Below, one piece after another: positions 1 to 4,698 of a DNA stretch of 5,696 bases (the first letter of the stretch is position 1; every line of letters starts with the position of its first letter). Below the pieces are notes generated by a model that did not search any database, had not been told where the DNA came from, and was given only the letters and a program-made list of their open reading frames with translations. A program made the translations under genes and the position numbers. Source of the DNA: Candidatus Nitrosopolaris rasttigaisensis (lineage in GTDB: Archaea > Thermoproteota > Nitrososphaeria > Nitrososphaerales > Nitrososphaeraceae). The stretch spans positions 1 to 5,696 of the forward strand of contig CAKOFP010000269.1 in NCBI GenBank assembly GCA_933226995.1, written 5' to 3'.

Positions 1-603
1 ACCGGTCACCTTGGGAAAAGAACCCGGTGTGGTAGTTATAGTAGAGTATGCTATTCTTGATTTAGACAGCCTCCTGAAATTTGGTTCTGCTTTGTCCATT
101 CGGACCAACTGGGGCGAAATGGCCAACACAAGGGACGTTTCTACTTCGCCTGCGTGATCAAGTTCTTTATGCATCCCACTCCAGTAATTAATTGCAAATA
201 TGCTGCTCTTAGTACGGATCTTTGCGTCTAGATTCTGTGAGATATATTGCAGGACTCCGGTATTTCCATGGTGACCATTAATAAATATGATCTCTGTTAT
301 CCCTTGGCTTGAAAGTGAAACACAAACCTCGCACAGCACGTCTGATAACGTGGAATTTCTCAAAGATACATTGAACATTGGAAGATGTTCGAAAGATACT
401 CCGAACGAGATTACCGGCAAAACGAAACATTTAACTGCATCGGCCACTTGTGTCGCGACTCGCTCTGAGATTAAACAGTCCGTAGACACAGGAAGGTGTG
501 CACCGTGTTGCTCAAGTGAACCAACGGGTACTATTACTCGGCGAGTTCTTTTGAGACATTTACGAAACTCATAATGACTGATGTTATAGATCGGTACTGA
601 CAT
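1..603 (-). CDS. Creatininase-family metal-dependent amidohydrolase, C-terminus beyond window
   Basis: An open frame runs from an ATG at 603-601 to the left edge without a stop, giving 201 residues; family members usually have about 230-260, so a short C-terminal part is missing. The family hallmarks are in the right order: VPVGSLEQHGAHLP..TD at residues 25-42 (likely metal ligands E31, H33, D42), NGHHGN at 109-114 (H111) and HAGEVETS at 150-157 (E153). The family hydrolyses cyclic or linear amides with bound divalent metals and includes creatininase, the mycofactocin peptidase MftE and ArfB, the archaeal formamidopyrimidine deformylase of riboflavin/F420 synthesis. ArfB is attractive for an archaeon that makes F420, but the motifs do not separate it from its relatives. 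The second H in NGHHGN is less usual than the common NGHGGN. A GGTGA ribosome-binding-like stretch ends about 11 bases before the ATG. It is followed downstream of purU on the same strand, separated by a T-rich terminator, so it is probably transcribed separately. Confidence 0.88.
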   Translation of the reverse strand, partial: MSVPIYNISHYEFRKCLKRTRRVIVPVGSLEQHGAHLPVSTDCLISERVATQVADAVKCFVLPVISFGVSFEHLPMFNVSLRNSTLSDVLCEVCVSLSSQGITEIIFINGHHGNTGVLQYISQNLDAKIRTKSSIFAINYWSGMHKELDHAGEVETSLVLAISPQLVRMDKAEPNFRRLSKSRIAYSTITTTPGSFPKVTG

Positions 604-630
604 CTTTTAGGACTTCACCAGATCCTGCTC

Positions 631-640
631 ATTTATCAAC
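631..640 (-). promoter_or_regulatory. Candidate TATA box for the creatininase-family gene
   Basis: On the minus strand this reads GTTGATAAAT, centred about 32 bases ahead of the ATG at 603. It is AT-rich in an otherwise mixed stretch between the purU terminator and the gene. A start about 26 bases downstream would leave a leader of only a few bases, so the GGTGA stretch at 615-619 would not be in the message; one of the two signals is probably not used. Confidence 0.3.
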
Positions 641-700
641 TTTACATCACCATAGGTCTAGAATCCAGTTTGATAGTTAGAAGGGGCCACTTCGTACTCT

Positions 701-711
701 GAAAAATAAAA
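701..711 (-). terminator. T-rich archaeal-type terminator after purU
   Basis: The minus strand reads TTTTATTTTTC beginning six bases past the purU stop codon (TGA at 720-718). Archaeal RNA polymerase commonly stops at such oligo-T tracts without needing a hairpin. It separates purU from the creatininase-family gene. Confidence 0.5.
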
Positions 712-717
712 TGGCGT

Positions 718-1578
718 TCAGATGTTCCCCAGAATATGAACCCTCCCCCAGTAAATCTCCAGTCTTCCTTCAAGGCATAATTTGGTGGCTTTAAGGAGAG
801 TCTCTGCTTCTAGGGCTTGTCCTTTCTGTCGTATAGTTTCAAGCGTATCCATCTCTTTAACTCTAAAAGAGTCCTGATGTATGATGGGCCCTTGGTCAAG
901 GTCCTCCGTGACAAAATGCGCCGTACACCCCACTATCTTCGCTCCGCGTTCATACGCCTGTACATATGCATAGGCTCCAGGAAAAGCAGGCAAGAGCGAT
1001 GGATGGATATTAATAATCCTGTTAGGATAGCGCCAAACGAAATTAGGGCTTAATATGCGCATATAGCGTGCGAGAATAATGAGATCAATGTTGTACTGTT
1101 CCGTTAGTTTCAATATTTTGTTTTCAGCAAGGATGGGATCTTGTTTGTCATCGATAATGTGAAACGGTATCCTATTTCCGTCAGCTATTGGTCCCATGGT
1201 CCCTTCGCTGCCTATAATAACCGGTATATTGGCGTTGATTAACCCGTTCTCCTTGGCTTCTAAAATCCTTAGCAGACAGTTTGGTTCTTTGCTAACAAAA
1301 ATCGCTATGTTTCTGAGCCGATTCGGCTCTTCATAGTGGACTCTAATTTCCATGCCCAATTTTTTTGATAGCGAACGCAATCCAAGGTCGATTTTTTTTT
1401 TGTCGATCGTTTGAAAAGAGGCCTCGAGTTGCATTCCAAATAACCCCCTTACAACATTCTGATTAACCTTCTCAATATTTCCACCAATTGTGAATATGAA
1501 GTTCGTGACGTCGGCAACAACTCCTTTACGATCATTCCCGACTACCGTAACTTCGATGAGGGTCTTCGGTACAACCAT
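718..1578 (-). CDS. purU: Formyltetrahydrofolate deformylase (PurU-like), ACT domain plus formyltransferase fold
   Basis: Predicted cytoplasmic enzyme that hydrolyses 10-formyl-tetrahydrofolate to tetrahydrofolate and formate, supplying formate and balancing one-carbon pools. With the ATG at 1578-1576 it has 286 residues, normal for PurU. Residues about 7-83 form an ACT domain (LIEVTVVGNDRKGVVADVT); about 89-270 form the formyltransferase domain, with LARYMRILSP at 170-179, the active-site stretch NIHPSLLPAFPG at 190-201 (N190, H192) and TAHFVTEDLDQGPII at 219-233 (D228). The frame stays open upstream to a TTG at 1629, which would give 303 residues. I prefer the ATG because a TATA-like box at 1631-1641 would put the transcript start near 1611, inside that extension, and because the ATG start places the ACT domain at the usual N-terminal position. 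The active site has HPS where E. coli PurU has HHS, resembling PurN; the ACT domain still favours PurU. Confidence 0.9.
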   Translation of the reverse strand: MVVPKTLIEVTVVGNDRKGVVADVTNFIFTIGGNIEKVNQNVVRGLFGMQLEASFQTIDKKKIDLGLRSLSKKLGMEIRVHYEEPNRLRNIAIFVSKEPNCLLRILEAKENGLINANIPVIIGSEGTMGPIADGNRIPFHIIDDKQDPILAENKILKLTEQYNIDLIILARYMRILSPNFVWRYPNRIINIHPSLLPAFPGAYAYVQAYERGAKIVGCTAHFVTEDLDQGPIIHQDSFRVKEMDTLETIRQKGQALEAETLLKATKLCLEGRLEIYWGRVHILGNI

Positions 1579-1630
1579 TGCTATTTGTTCAAGCTCAAAT
1601 CTTGGTGATAAACCTTCTACCGTAAACAAA

Positions 1631-1641
1631 CCTTTAAATTT
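1631..1641 (-). promoter_or_regulatory. Candidate TATA box for purU
   Basis: The minus strand reads AAATTTAAAGG. Its centre lies about 58 bases ahead of the ATG at 1578, giving an expected transcript start near 1611 and a leader of about 33 bases. This supports the ATG over the upstream TTG at 1629. Confidence 0.45.
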
Positions 1642-1659
1642 CTAGCTATGAAACAAAAG

Positions 1660-1686
1660 ACAAGATATTTGACGATAGCATCTTGT
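1660..1686. promoter_or_regulatory. Inverted repeat upstream of the purU TATA box
   Basis: A perfect 7-base inverted repeat, ACAAGAT at 1660-1666 and ATCTTGT at 1680-1686, has half-site centres 20 bases apart, two helical turns. It lies about 20-45 bases upstream of the purU TATA-like box, where a transcription factor dimer could act. No regulator is identified. Confidence 0.35.
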
Positions 1687-1748
1687 AACGACCGACTTGA
1701 CTTTTTAGGGAATAAAACATCTCCAGACGGAATCATTGGCTCTAAAGA

Positions 1749-2015
1749 TTAGGACAGGACATTTGCTCCATGAAGCAACACGACAAAGGTAATAAGCACT
1801 ATGACTATAACAAGCCAATAGGAAAGTGCGTAGTTTGTTACACACTGTCTGGTTGGCATTGTGGGGACTGCAATAATGATTTCTGCCAAAGTCATTTTCA
1901 GGCTCATAAAGAAAGCAATAATTGTATACACTCCGTGCTGTAGAATCTTATCCAGATATGCCCATTGCTGGATGTTGGCAATTCCGATTATCTGAGTTCC
2001 TGCCGGAGTTGACAC
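1749..2015 (-). CDS. Hypothetical small membrane protein (doubtful)
   Basis: An 88-residue frame starting at GTG 2015-2013. I do not recognise a family. Two hydrophobic stretches are visible: residues about 29-51 (VYTIIAFFMSLKMTLAEIII) and 66-84 (YWLVIVIVLITFVVLL), with a short polar link holding MPTRQC between them, so a two-helix membrane protein is plausible. The only initiation evidence is a TATA-like CGATTATACT at 2040-2049, whose spacing would start transcription about 2-5 bases before the GTG, as in a leaderless message. No ATG start is available in this frame; the frame is open upstream to a TGA at 2099-2097. It stands alone between the tRNA gene and purU, both on the same strand. It may be a real small gene or a chance frame. 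Confidence 0.4.
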   Translation of the reverse strand: MSTPAGTQIIGIANIQQWAYLDKILQHGVYTIIAFFMSLKMTLAEIIIAVPTMPTRQCVTNYALSYWLVIVIVLITFVVLLHGANVLS

Positions 2016-2039
2016 ATCTCTACGGAACCCGGAACAGCT

Positions 2040-2049
2040 AGTATAATCG
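2040..2049 (-). promoter_or_regulatory. Candidate TATA box for the small membrane ORF
   Basis: The minus strand reads CGATTATACT, centred about 29-30 bases before the GTG at 2015. The expected start falls at about 2018, nearly on the start codon, consistent with a leaderless message. Confidence 0.3.
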
Positions 2050-2206
2050 AAAGAATTGGCTGGGAACGGGCAGGATCTGCATTCGTAATTTCGGATTCAC
2101 AGATTGCTTTCGTTCTGCAGGCTATTGCTCTCATTCCGTTGCGCTTATCGTCGCTGCAAGGTCAAGTTCCTTGGCCTACTGGTACTCTGCTAAGCAGCTA
2201 AACGGG
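2050..2206. other. Intergenic stretch between tRNA-Leu and the small ORF; one short palindrome
   Basis: I find no recognisable gene here. The only structure is a perfect palindrome, CTGCT-A-AGCAG at 2187-2197, ten bases past the tRNA 3' end; it could be a processing or termination element, but it is short and has no T tract beside it. A 48-residue minus-strand frame from ATG 2134 to 1988 overlaps the small membrane ORF and has no recognisable features. Confidence 0.4.
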
Positions 2207-2250
2207 TGCGGGGGGTGGGATTCGAACCCACGAATTCCTAAGAAACAGGG

Positions 2251-2287
2251 TTCTAGGAACCAGTCACTAATTCATCCACCTGGCTCA
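2251..2287 (-). other. tRNA intron 2, in the anticodon loop
   Basis: This 37-base intron follows the loop sequence CTTAGAA and ends in CCTAGAA, so its ends can slide by up to five bases without changing the product. A 7-bp intron helix forms between GAGCCAG (2286-2280) and CTGGTTC (2263-2257), with one G-U pair. Next to it TTAG (2293-2290) pairs with CTAG (2256-2253, one wobble pair), flanked by AAT and AA(C) bulges. This is a bulge-helix-bulge of relaxed geometry, shifted about one base from the standard 37/38 site. Confidence 0.75.
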
Positions 2288-2295
2288 TTCTAAGC

Positions 2296-2321
2296 CTCGC
2301 ACATCTCTAATCGAGAGAAGA
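2296..2321 (-). other. tRNA intron 1, inside the anticodon stem (about position 30/31)
   Basis: This 26-base intron sits after CAGG (tRNA positions 27-30). It has a good bulge-helix-bulge: exon bases CGCA (positions 25-28, 2329-2326 in reverse direction) pair perfectly with TGCG (2301-2298) near the intron 3' end. The two 3-base bulges are GG|T and AG|G, and an intron hairpin of TCTCT/AGAGA type with loop CGATT closes it. The outer helix on the exon side is weak (G-C and G-U only). The site can slide by one G. Confidence 0.75.
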
Positions 2322-2376
2322 CCTGCGCCGTTGGCCAGGCTTGGCAACCCCCGCATACTCACCCCCCACAATGAGC

Positions 2377-2388
2377 AATTTATCTATT
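2377..2388 (-). promoter_or_regulatory. Candidate TATA box for tRNA-Leu
   Basis: The minus strand reads AATAGATAAATT, centred about 28 bases upstream of the first tRNA base at 2354, the spacing expected for an archaeal promoter that starts at or just before the mature 5' end. Confidence 0.5.
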
Positions 2389-2459
2389 ATTCTAATATAC
2401 TATGAATTTGCCGTTCAGCCTTCATTTACACCTAGGGACCGGGCCGCCGATCTAGATGT

Positions 2460-3842
2460 TTAATTACTATTAATTGTACCCTCAATTAATCGCCTATATT
2501 CTCTCACTTTTGAATTCAACAGCGTCTCATCCGTGGATTCTGCATACATTCTAACTAGTGGCTCTGTGCCACTCGGTCTTACCATCACCCAAGTTTCTTT
2601 ATCTATCCATATCTTTGCACCGTCTAGGGTTTCAACCTTCAGAAAGCTCCCGTGTTTCATACATGATTGCACAACCTCATTTGCTTTCTGTTTGTCGCAT
2701 CTAAATTTTGCTTTGTATTGAAATATTTTTGGTAACGACGACATCAGAGTTGAGAGACTTTGCTTCTCTGTCGCCATCATGTCTAATACAAGTGCTGTCG
2801 TCATGACGCCGTCTCTGACTTCATTTAGTTTCCCATACATGAAACCACCATTTTCTTCTAGTCCTATTATCGATTTTCTCTTGACCATCTCTCGTGATAC
2901 TTCAACGCTCCCAACCTTCGTATGGATAACTTTTGAGCCGGCTTCATTTGCTACTATGGAAACAGCCATCGTAGAATTTATCGGACATACTACATCTGCA
3001 CCTCTGTGCTTCGTGGTTAACAAATGGTTCACGATTTTGGCTCCGGTCCTATCGCCGGGGTGTACTACTCCTTTTTCATCACAAAATATGCTACGGTCTC
3101 CATCGCCATCATACGCTACTCCTAGATCTGCCTTCGTGCCTCTCACAATGCTAGATAGAACTTGGAGATTATCCAGCGTGGGTTCTGAGCCTCGTGCGGG
3201 AAATGTGCCGTCTATTGTACTATTCAAAGCAACTATCTTACACCCTAATCTTTTGGCAAGTAAGGGAGCGACAGTCGCCTGTACACCATTGCCTGCATCC
3301 AGCGCAATAGTAAACCTTCGTTTTCGAATCGTCTGGATATCTATCAACTTCGTAACTTCGTTAAGGTAAGAATTGATTACCAGGGGGTCAGGAAAATCCA
3401 GCCCATATCCATCGATTTTGGAAAATCGCTTTGAGTAATAAATTGCTTCAACACCTAACTCATCCTCTCTTGAAATCTCTACACCGTCCGCAGCGATTGG
3501 CTTAATCCCATTATATTCGGCAGGATTATGAGATGCAGTTATCATTATTCCACCATTGTAGTCAAGAAACTTTACAGCATATTGCAGACAAGGAGTGGGC
3601 AGTAAACCTGCATTACGCACATCTACGCCTGCGGAGTTGATTGTCGAACGGACAATACGTGAAATAATGGGACTAGACTCTCTTCCATCGCACCCCACAA
3701 CAATTGGGCCGTTTTCGTAGTAGGTCGCTAGGGAGTAAGAAAGATCGACGATTAAATCCAGTGTAAGTTCGCTACCAAAAGCTCCTCTCACGCCGTTAGT
3801 TCCAAACAACCTATCATTCCCATTTTGCATTATTTTCTTCAC
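2460..3842 (-). CDS. glmM: Phosphoglucosamine mutase (alpha-D-phosphohexomutase family)
   Basis: A 460-residue member of the phosphohexomutase superfamily, most like GlmM, which interconverts glucosamine-6-phosphate and glucosamine-1-phosphate on the way to UDP-N-acetylglucosamine for glycans and S-layer glycosylation; it acts in the cytoplasm. Seen in order: substrate-entry motif GTNGVRG at 14-20, phosphoserine loop TASHNP at 102-107 (S104 carries the phosphate), metal loop DGDGDR at 245-250, sugar-binding GLEENGG at 327-333 and phosphate-binding RPSGTEP at 422-428. Full length and intact. The first codon is GTG (3842-3840); an in-frame ATG at 3830-3828 gives 456 residues. A TATA-like box at 3858-3869 predicts a transcript start near 3838, which slightly favours the ATG. 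Archaeal members can be broad (glucose, mannose or glucosamine phosphates), so the substrate is inferred. It is transcribed divergently from the response regulator and lies upstream of tRNA-Leu on the same strand. Confidence 0.9.
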   Translation of the reverse strand: MKKIMQNGNDRLFGTNGVRGAFGSELTLDLIVDLSYSLATYYENGPIVVGCDGRESSPIISRIVRSTINSAGVDVRNAGLLPTPCLQYAVKFLDYNGGIMITASHNPAEYNGIKPIAADGVEISREDELGVEAIYYSKRFSKIDGYGLDFPDPLVINSYLNEVTKLIDIQTIRKRRFTIALDAGNGVQATVAPLLAKRLGCKIVALNSTIDGTFPARGSEPTLDNLQVLSSIVRGTKADLGVAYDGDGDRSIFCDEKGVVHPGDRTGAKIVNHLLTTKHRGADVVCPINSTMAVSIVANEAGSKVIHTKVGSVEVSREMVKRKSIIGLEENGGFMYGKLNEVRDGVMTTALVLDMMATEKQSLSTLMSSLPKIFQYKAKFRCDKQKANEVVQSCMKHGSFLKVETLDGAKIWIDKETWVMVRPSGTEPLVRMYAESTDETLLNSKVREYRRLIEGTINSN

Positions 3843-3857
3843 CCTGATGCCGGAGTG

Positions 3858-3869
3858 AATAATTTATTA
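3858..3869 (-). promoter_or_regulatory. Candidate TATA box for glmM
   Basis: The minus strand reads TAATAAATTATT. Its centre is about 22 bases from the GTG at 3842 and 34 from the ATG at 3830. The usual 25-27 base spacing puts the transcript start between the two, so initiation at the ATG with a leader of under ten bases is the simpler reading. Confidence 0.45.
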
Positions 3870-4011
3870 CTGTTGTGATTCTATTCGTTGAATATCGAAT
3901 CTTGGCATGGATTTAGCGTTAGCAACTAAAAATCCTACCACAGCAATGTCTGTTTTCCAAGACACCGAGACTTTTCTCCCAAACTCCGTGTAAATTCTTG
4001 TTTAGATTAAG

Positions 4012-4055
4012 TTGAACCAACGACGAATAAGACAAATTCGTCTATGGTGGTTCAA
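4012..4055. repeat. Two-tier imperfect inverted repeat (hairpin)
   Basis: Outer arms TTGAACCA (4012-4019) and TGGTTCAA (4048-4055) are perfectly complementary. Inner arms GACGAAT (4022-4028) and ATTCGTC (4036-4042) are also perfectly complementary around a 7-base loop AAGACAA. An asymmetric internal loop of 2 and 5 bases separates the tiers. As DNA it could be a regulator site; as RNA it could be a structured element of an unannotated transcript. It lies outside the leader expected for the downstream gene. Confidence 0.6.
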
Positions 4056-4074
4056 TTCACCGGAATGGCTCAGT

Positions 4075-4088
4075 TGATGACATCATCA
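4075..4088. promoter_or_regulatory. Short palindrome, operator-like
   Basis: TGATGA-CA-TCATCA is a perfect 6-base inverted repeat with a 2-base spacer, about 80 bases upstream of the response regulator TATA-like box. Such symmetry is typical of dimeric helix-turn-helix regulator sites, but no regulator gene is adjacent other than the receiver protein, which shows no DNA-binding domain. Confidence 0.3.
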
Positions 4089-4162
4089 CTAATGCACATA
4101 AGGAGTTGCTAACTTATTTTGATCATTTCCAAGATAGAATCAATTCAGCACATCCATGATAG

Positions 4163-4172
4163 TAATATATAT
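4163..4172 (+). promoter_or_regulatory. Candidate TATA box for the response regulator
   Basis: TAATATATAT is the strongest TATA-like sequence in this part of the window. Its centre is 27 bases before the ATG at 4194 and 21 before the ATG at 4188, so a leaderless message starting at 4194 fits the usual archaeal spacing best. Confidence 0.45.
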
Positions 4173-4187
4173 GAGATTTTTCGAGAA

Positions 4188-4613
4188 ATGTTTATGTTCA
4201 ACAACCAGCCTGGTCAGAGCAGCTCCCGTCTTAGAATCATGGTTGTTGACGATGAGAAGGATATATTACGTATAATAAAAAGAGATTTAGAATCCAATGA
4301 CTTAAAAACCAATTTCAAAGTTGAGGCTTTCTCCGACAGTGAGTCAGCCCTGAACGCTTTCAACAGTCACCCTGCTGACTATTATGATCTAGTCCTCACT
4401 GATATTAGAATGCCAAAAATGAATGGTTTCGAGTTATATCGACATATAAAACAGAGAAACCCAGCAATGAAAATTGCATTCATTACGGCCTTTGAAATTA
4501 CCAAAGAAGAGTTTAGTAAGGTTTTACCTTCCATAGATGTTGAGCATTTCATTAAGAAGCCTATAACAATGTCAAATTTGATACCCAAGCTAAGATCGAT
4601 TATTGGCGCTTAA
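4188..4613 (+). CDS. Stand-alone receiver-domain response regulator
   Basis: A CheY-like receiver with no output domain: about 141 residues from ATG 4188. After a short N-terminal tail (MFMFNNQPGQSSS) the domain begins RIMVVDDE (acidic pocket D21 and D22 on this numbering), followed by LVLTDIRMPKMNG (phospho-acceptor D72), the switch threonine in FITAFE (T100) and the conserved lysine in FIKKPI (K124). All key residues are present, so it should accept phosphate from a histidine kinase, though none is encoded in the window. The frame is open upstream to a TTG at 4119 (164 residues); I chose the ATG because the added residues show no domain and a TATA-like box at 4163-4172 lies within them, best spaced for the ATG at 4194. 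Single-receiver proteins are common in soil Thaumarchaeota. They may act by protein-protein contact. It is divergent from glmM and about 85 bases ahead of rpl7ae. Confidence 0.88.
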   Translation: MFMFNNQPGQSSSRLRIMVVDDEKDILRIIKRDLESNDLKTNFKVEAFSDSESALNAFNSHPADYYDLVLTDIRMPKMNGFELYRHIKQRNPAMKIAFITAFEITKEEFSKVLPSIDVEHFIKKPITMSNLIPKLRSIIGA

Positions 4614-4632
4614 TGAATCTAAAATAGACAAC

Positions 4633-4642
4633 ATTTTTAATA
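4633..4642 (+). promoter_or_regulatory. Candidate TATA box for the rpl7ae operon (T tract may also end the preceding gene)
   Basis: ATTTTTAATA is centred about 26 bases before position 4665, giving a predicted leader of about 34 bases ahead of the ATG at 4699. The five Ts, about 20 bases after the response regulator stop, could also serve as its terminator. Confidence 0.4.
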
Positions 4643-4666
4643 CTCTTATTTGCCTCTTAGAGAAGA

Positions 4667-4698
4667 CTAAGATGATCCCAATGGGTGATATTTAAGCA
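4667..4698 (+). promoter_or_regulatory. Kink-turn-like element overlapping the rpl7ae ribosome binding site
   Basis: A hairpin CCC (4677-4679) - AAT - GGG (4683-4685) is flanked by T4676.T4686, A4675.G4687 and G4674.A4688, exactly the U.U plus tandem sheared G.A arrangement of a box C/D kink-turn. ATGAT at 4672-4676 matches the start of box C (RUGAU), with a 3-base bulge G-A-T at 4671-4673; TGA at 4686-4688 matches box D. The usual G-C pair after U.U is swapped to C-G. The strand GGGTGAT (4683-4689) is also the Shine-Dalgarno sequence (GGTGAT complements the archaeal 16S 3' end), nine bases before the ATG. The weak point is the other stem: only C4667-T4668-A-A against bases around 4692-4696, with bulges. 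Confidence 0.45.

Larger units (their letters stand above)
2207..2354 (-). tRNA. tRNA-Leu(UAG) with two introns
   Basis: A 148-base gene for a class II tRNA. The acceptor strands GCGGGGG (2354-2348) and CCCCCGC (2214-2208) pair perfectly, with discriminator A at 2207; CCA is not encoded. The T arm reads GTGGG-TTCGAAT-CCCAC, the D stem is GCC/GGC, and the variable arm has the stem TTTC/GGAA with loop TTA. Read straight through, no anticodon stem forms. Removing 2296-2321 (26 bases) and 2251-2287 (37 bases) gives an 85-base tRNA with a perfect anticodon stem CAGGG/CCCTG and loop CTTAGAA, that is U33 and anticodon UAG, reading CUA and other CUN leucine codons. The exons are 2354-2322, 2295-2288 and 2250-2207. 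A TATA-like box lies about 28 bases upstream. Leu identity also fits the GCGGGGG acceptor and the discriminator A. The tRNA call is firm; the exact splice bases of the second intron can slide within a repeated TAGAA. Confidence 0.93.
3870..4118. other. Divergent intergenic region between glmM and the response regulator
   Basis: With the flanking promoter-proximal bases this gap is roughly 345 bases. It holds the glmM promoter on the left, a strong hairpin at 4012-4055 and a palindrome at 4075-4088. Two tiny frames are visible, 28 residues on the plus strand (ATG 3907 to 3993) and 32 residues on the minus strand (GTG 3965 to 3867); neither has a convincing ribosome binding site or a recognisable product, so I do not call them. 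Confidence 0.5.

Noticed and set aside
287..574. 95-residue plus-strand open frame
   Set aside because: It is antisense to the creatininase-family gene, whose motifs are unmistakable, and its own translation shows no recognisable domain.
1988..2134. 48-residue minus-strand frame starting with ATG
   Set aside because: No ribosome binding site, no recognisable motif, and it overlaps the start and promoter of the small membrane ORF in another frame.
2207..2354. A reading with one canonical intron after position 37 directly following CAGGTCTTCTC
   Set aside because: That would give anticodon TCT (arginine) on a class II leucine-type body and no pairing anticodon stem; the two-intron model restores perfect pairing.
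2779..3369. 196-residue plus-strand open frame
   Set aside because: It lies entirely antisense to glmM, whose catalytic loops are all intact in the other strand; its composition (Ser/Thr/Pro-rich) is typical of a shadow frame.
3867..3965. 32-residue minus-strand frame upstream of glmM (GTG start)
   Set aside because: It is too short to judge, its stop lies within the glmM TATA-like box, and no start signal is seen; protein-like composition alone is not enough.
3907..3993. 28-residue plus-strand frame (ATG start)
   Set aside because: No ribosome binding site and no TATA-like box at the right distance; likely chance.
4011..4062. tRNA-like pattern: a T-arm-like GGTGGTTCAATTCACC and a stem with a 7-base loop
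   Set aside because: The loop AAGACAA lacks U33, the T-arm stem pairs only with an 8-base loop, and no acceptor stem can be found. It is better described as a simple hairpin.
4074..4110. Box C/D guide RNA suggested by TTGATGA
   Set aside because: The box C would start with U where a purine is required, and no box D CTGA lies at a suitable distance.
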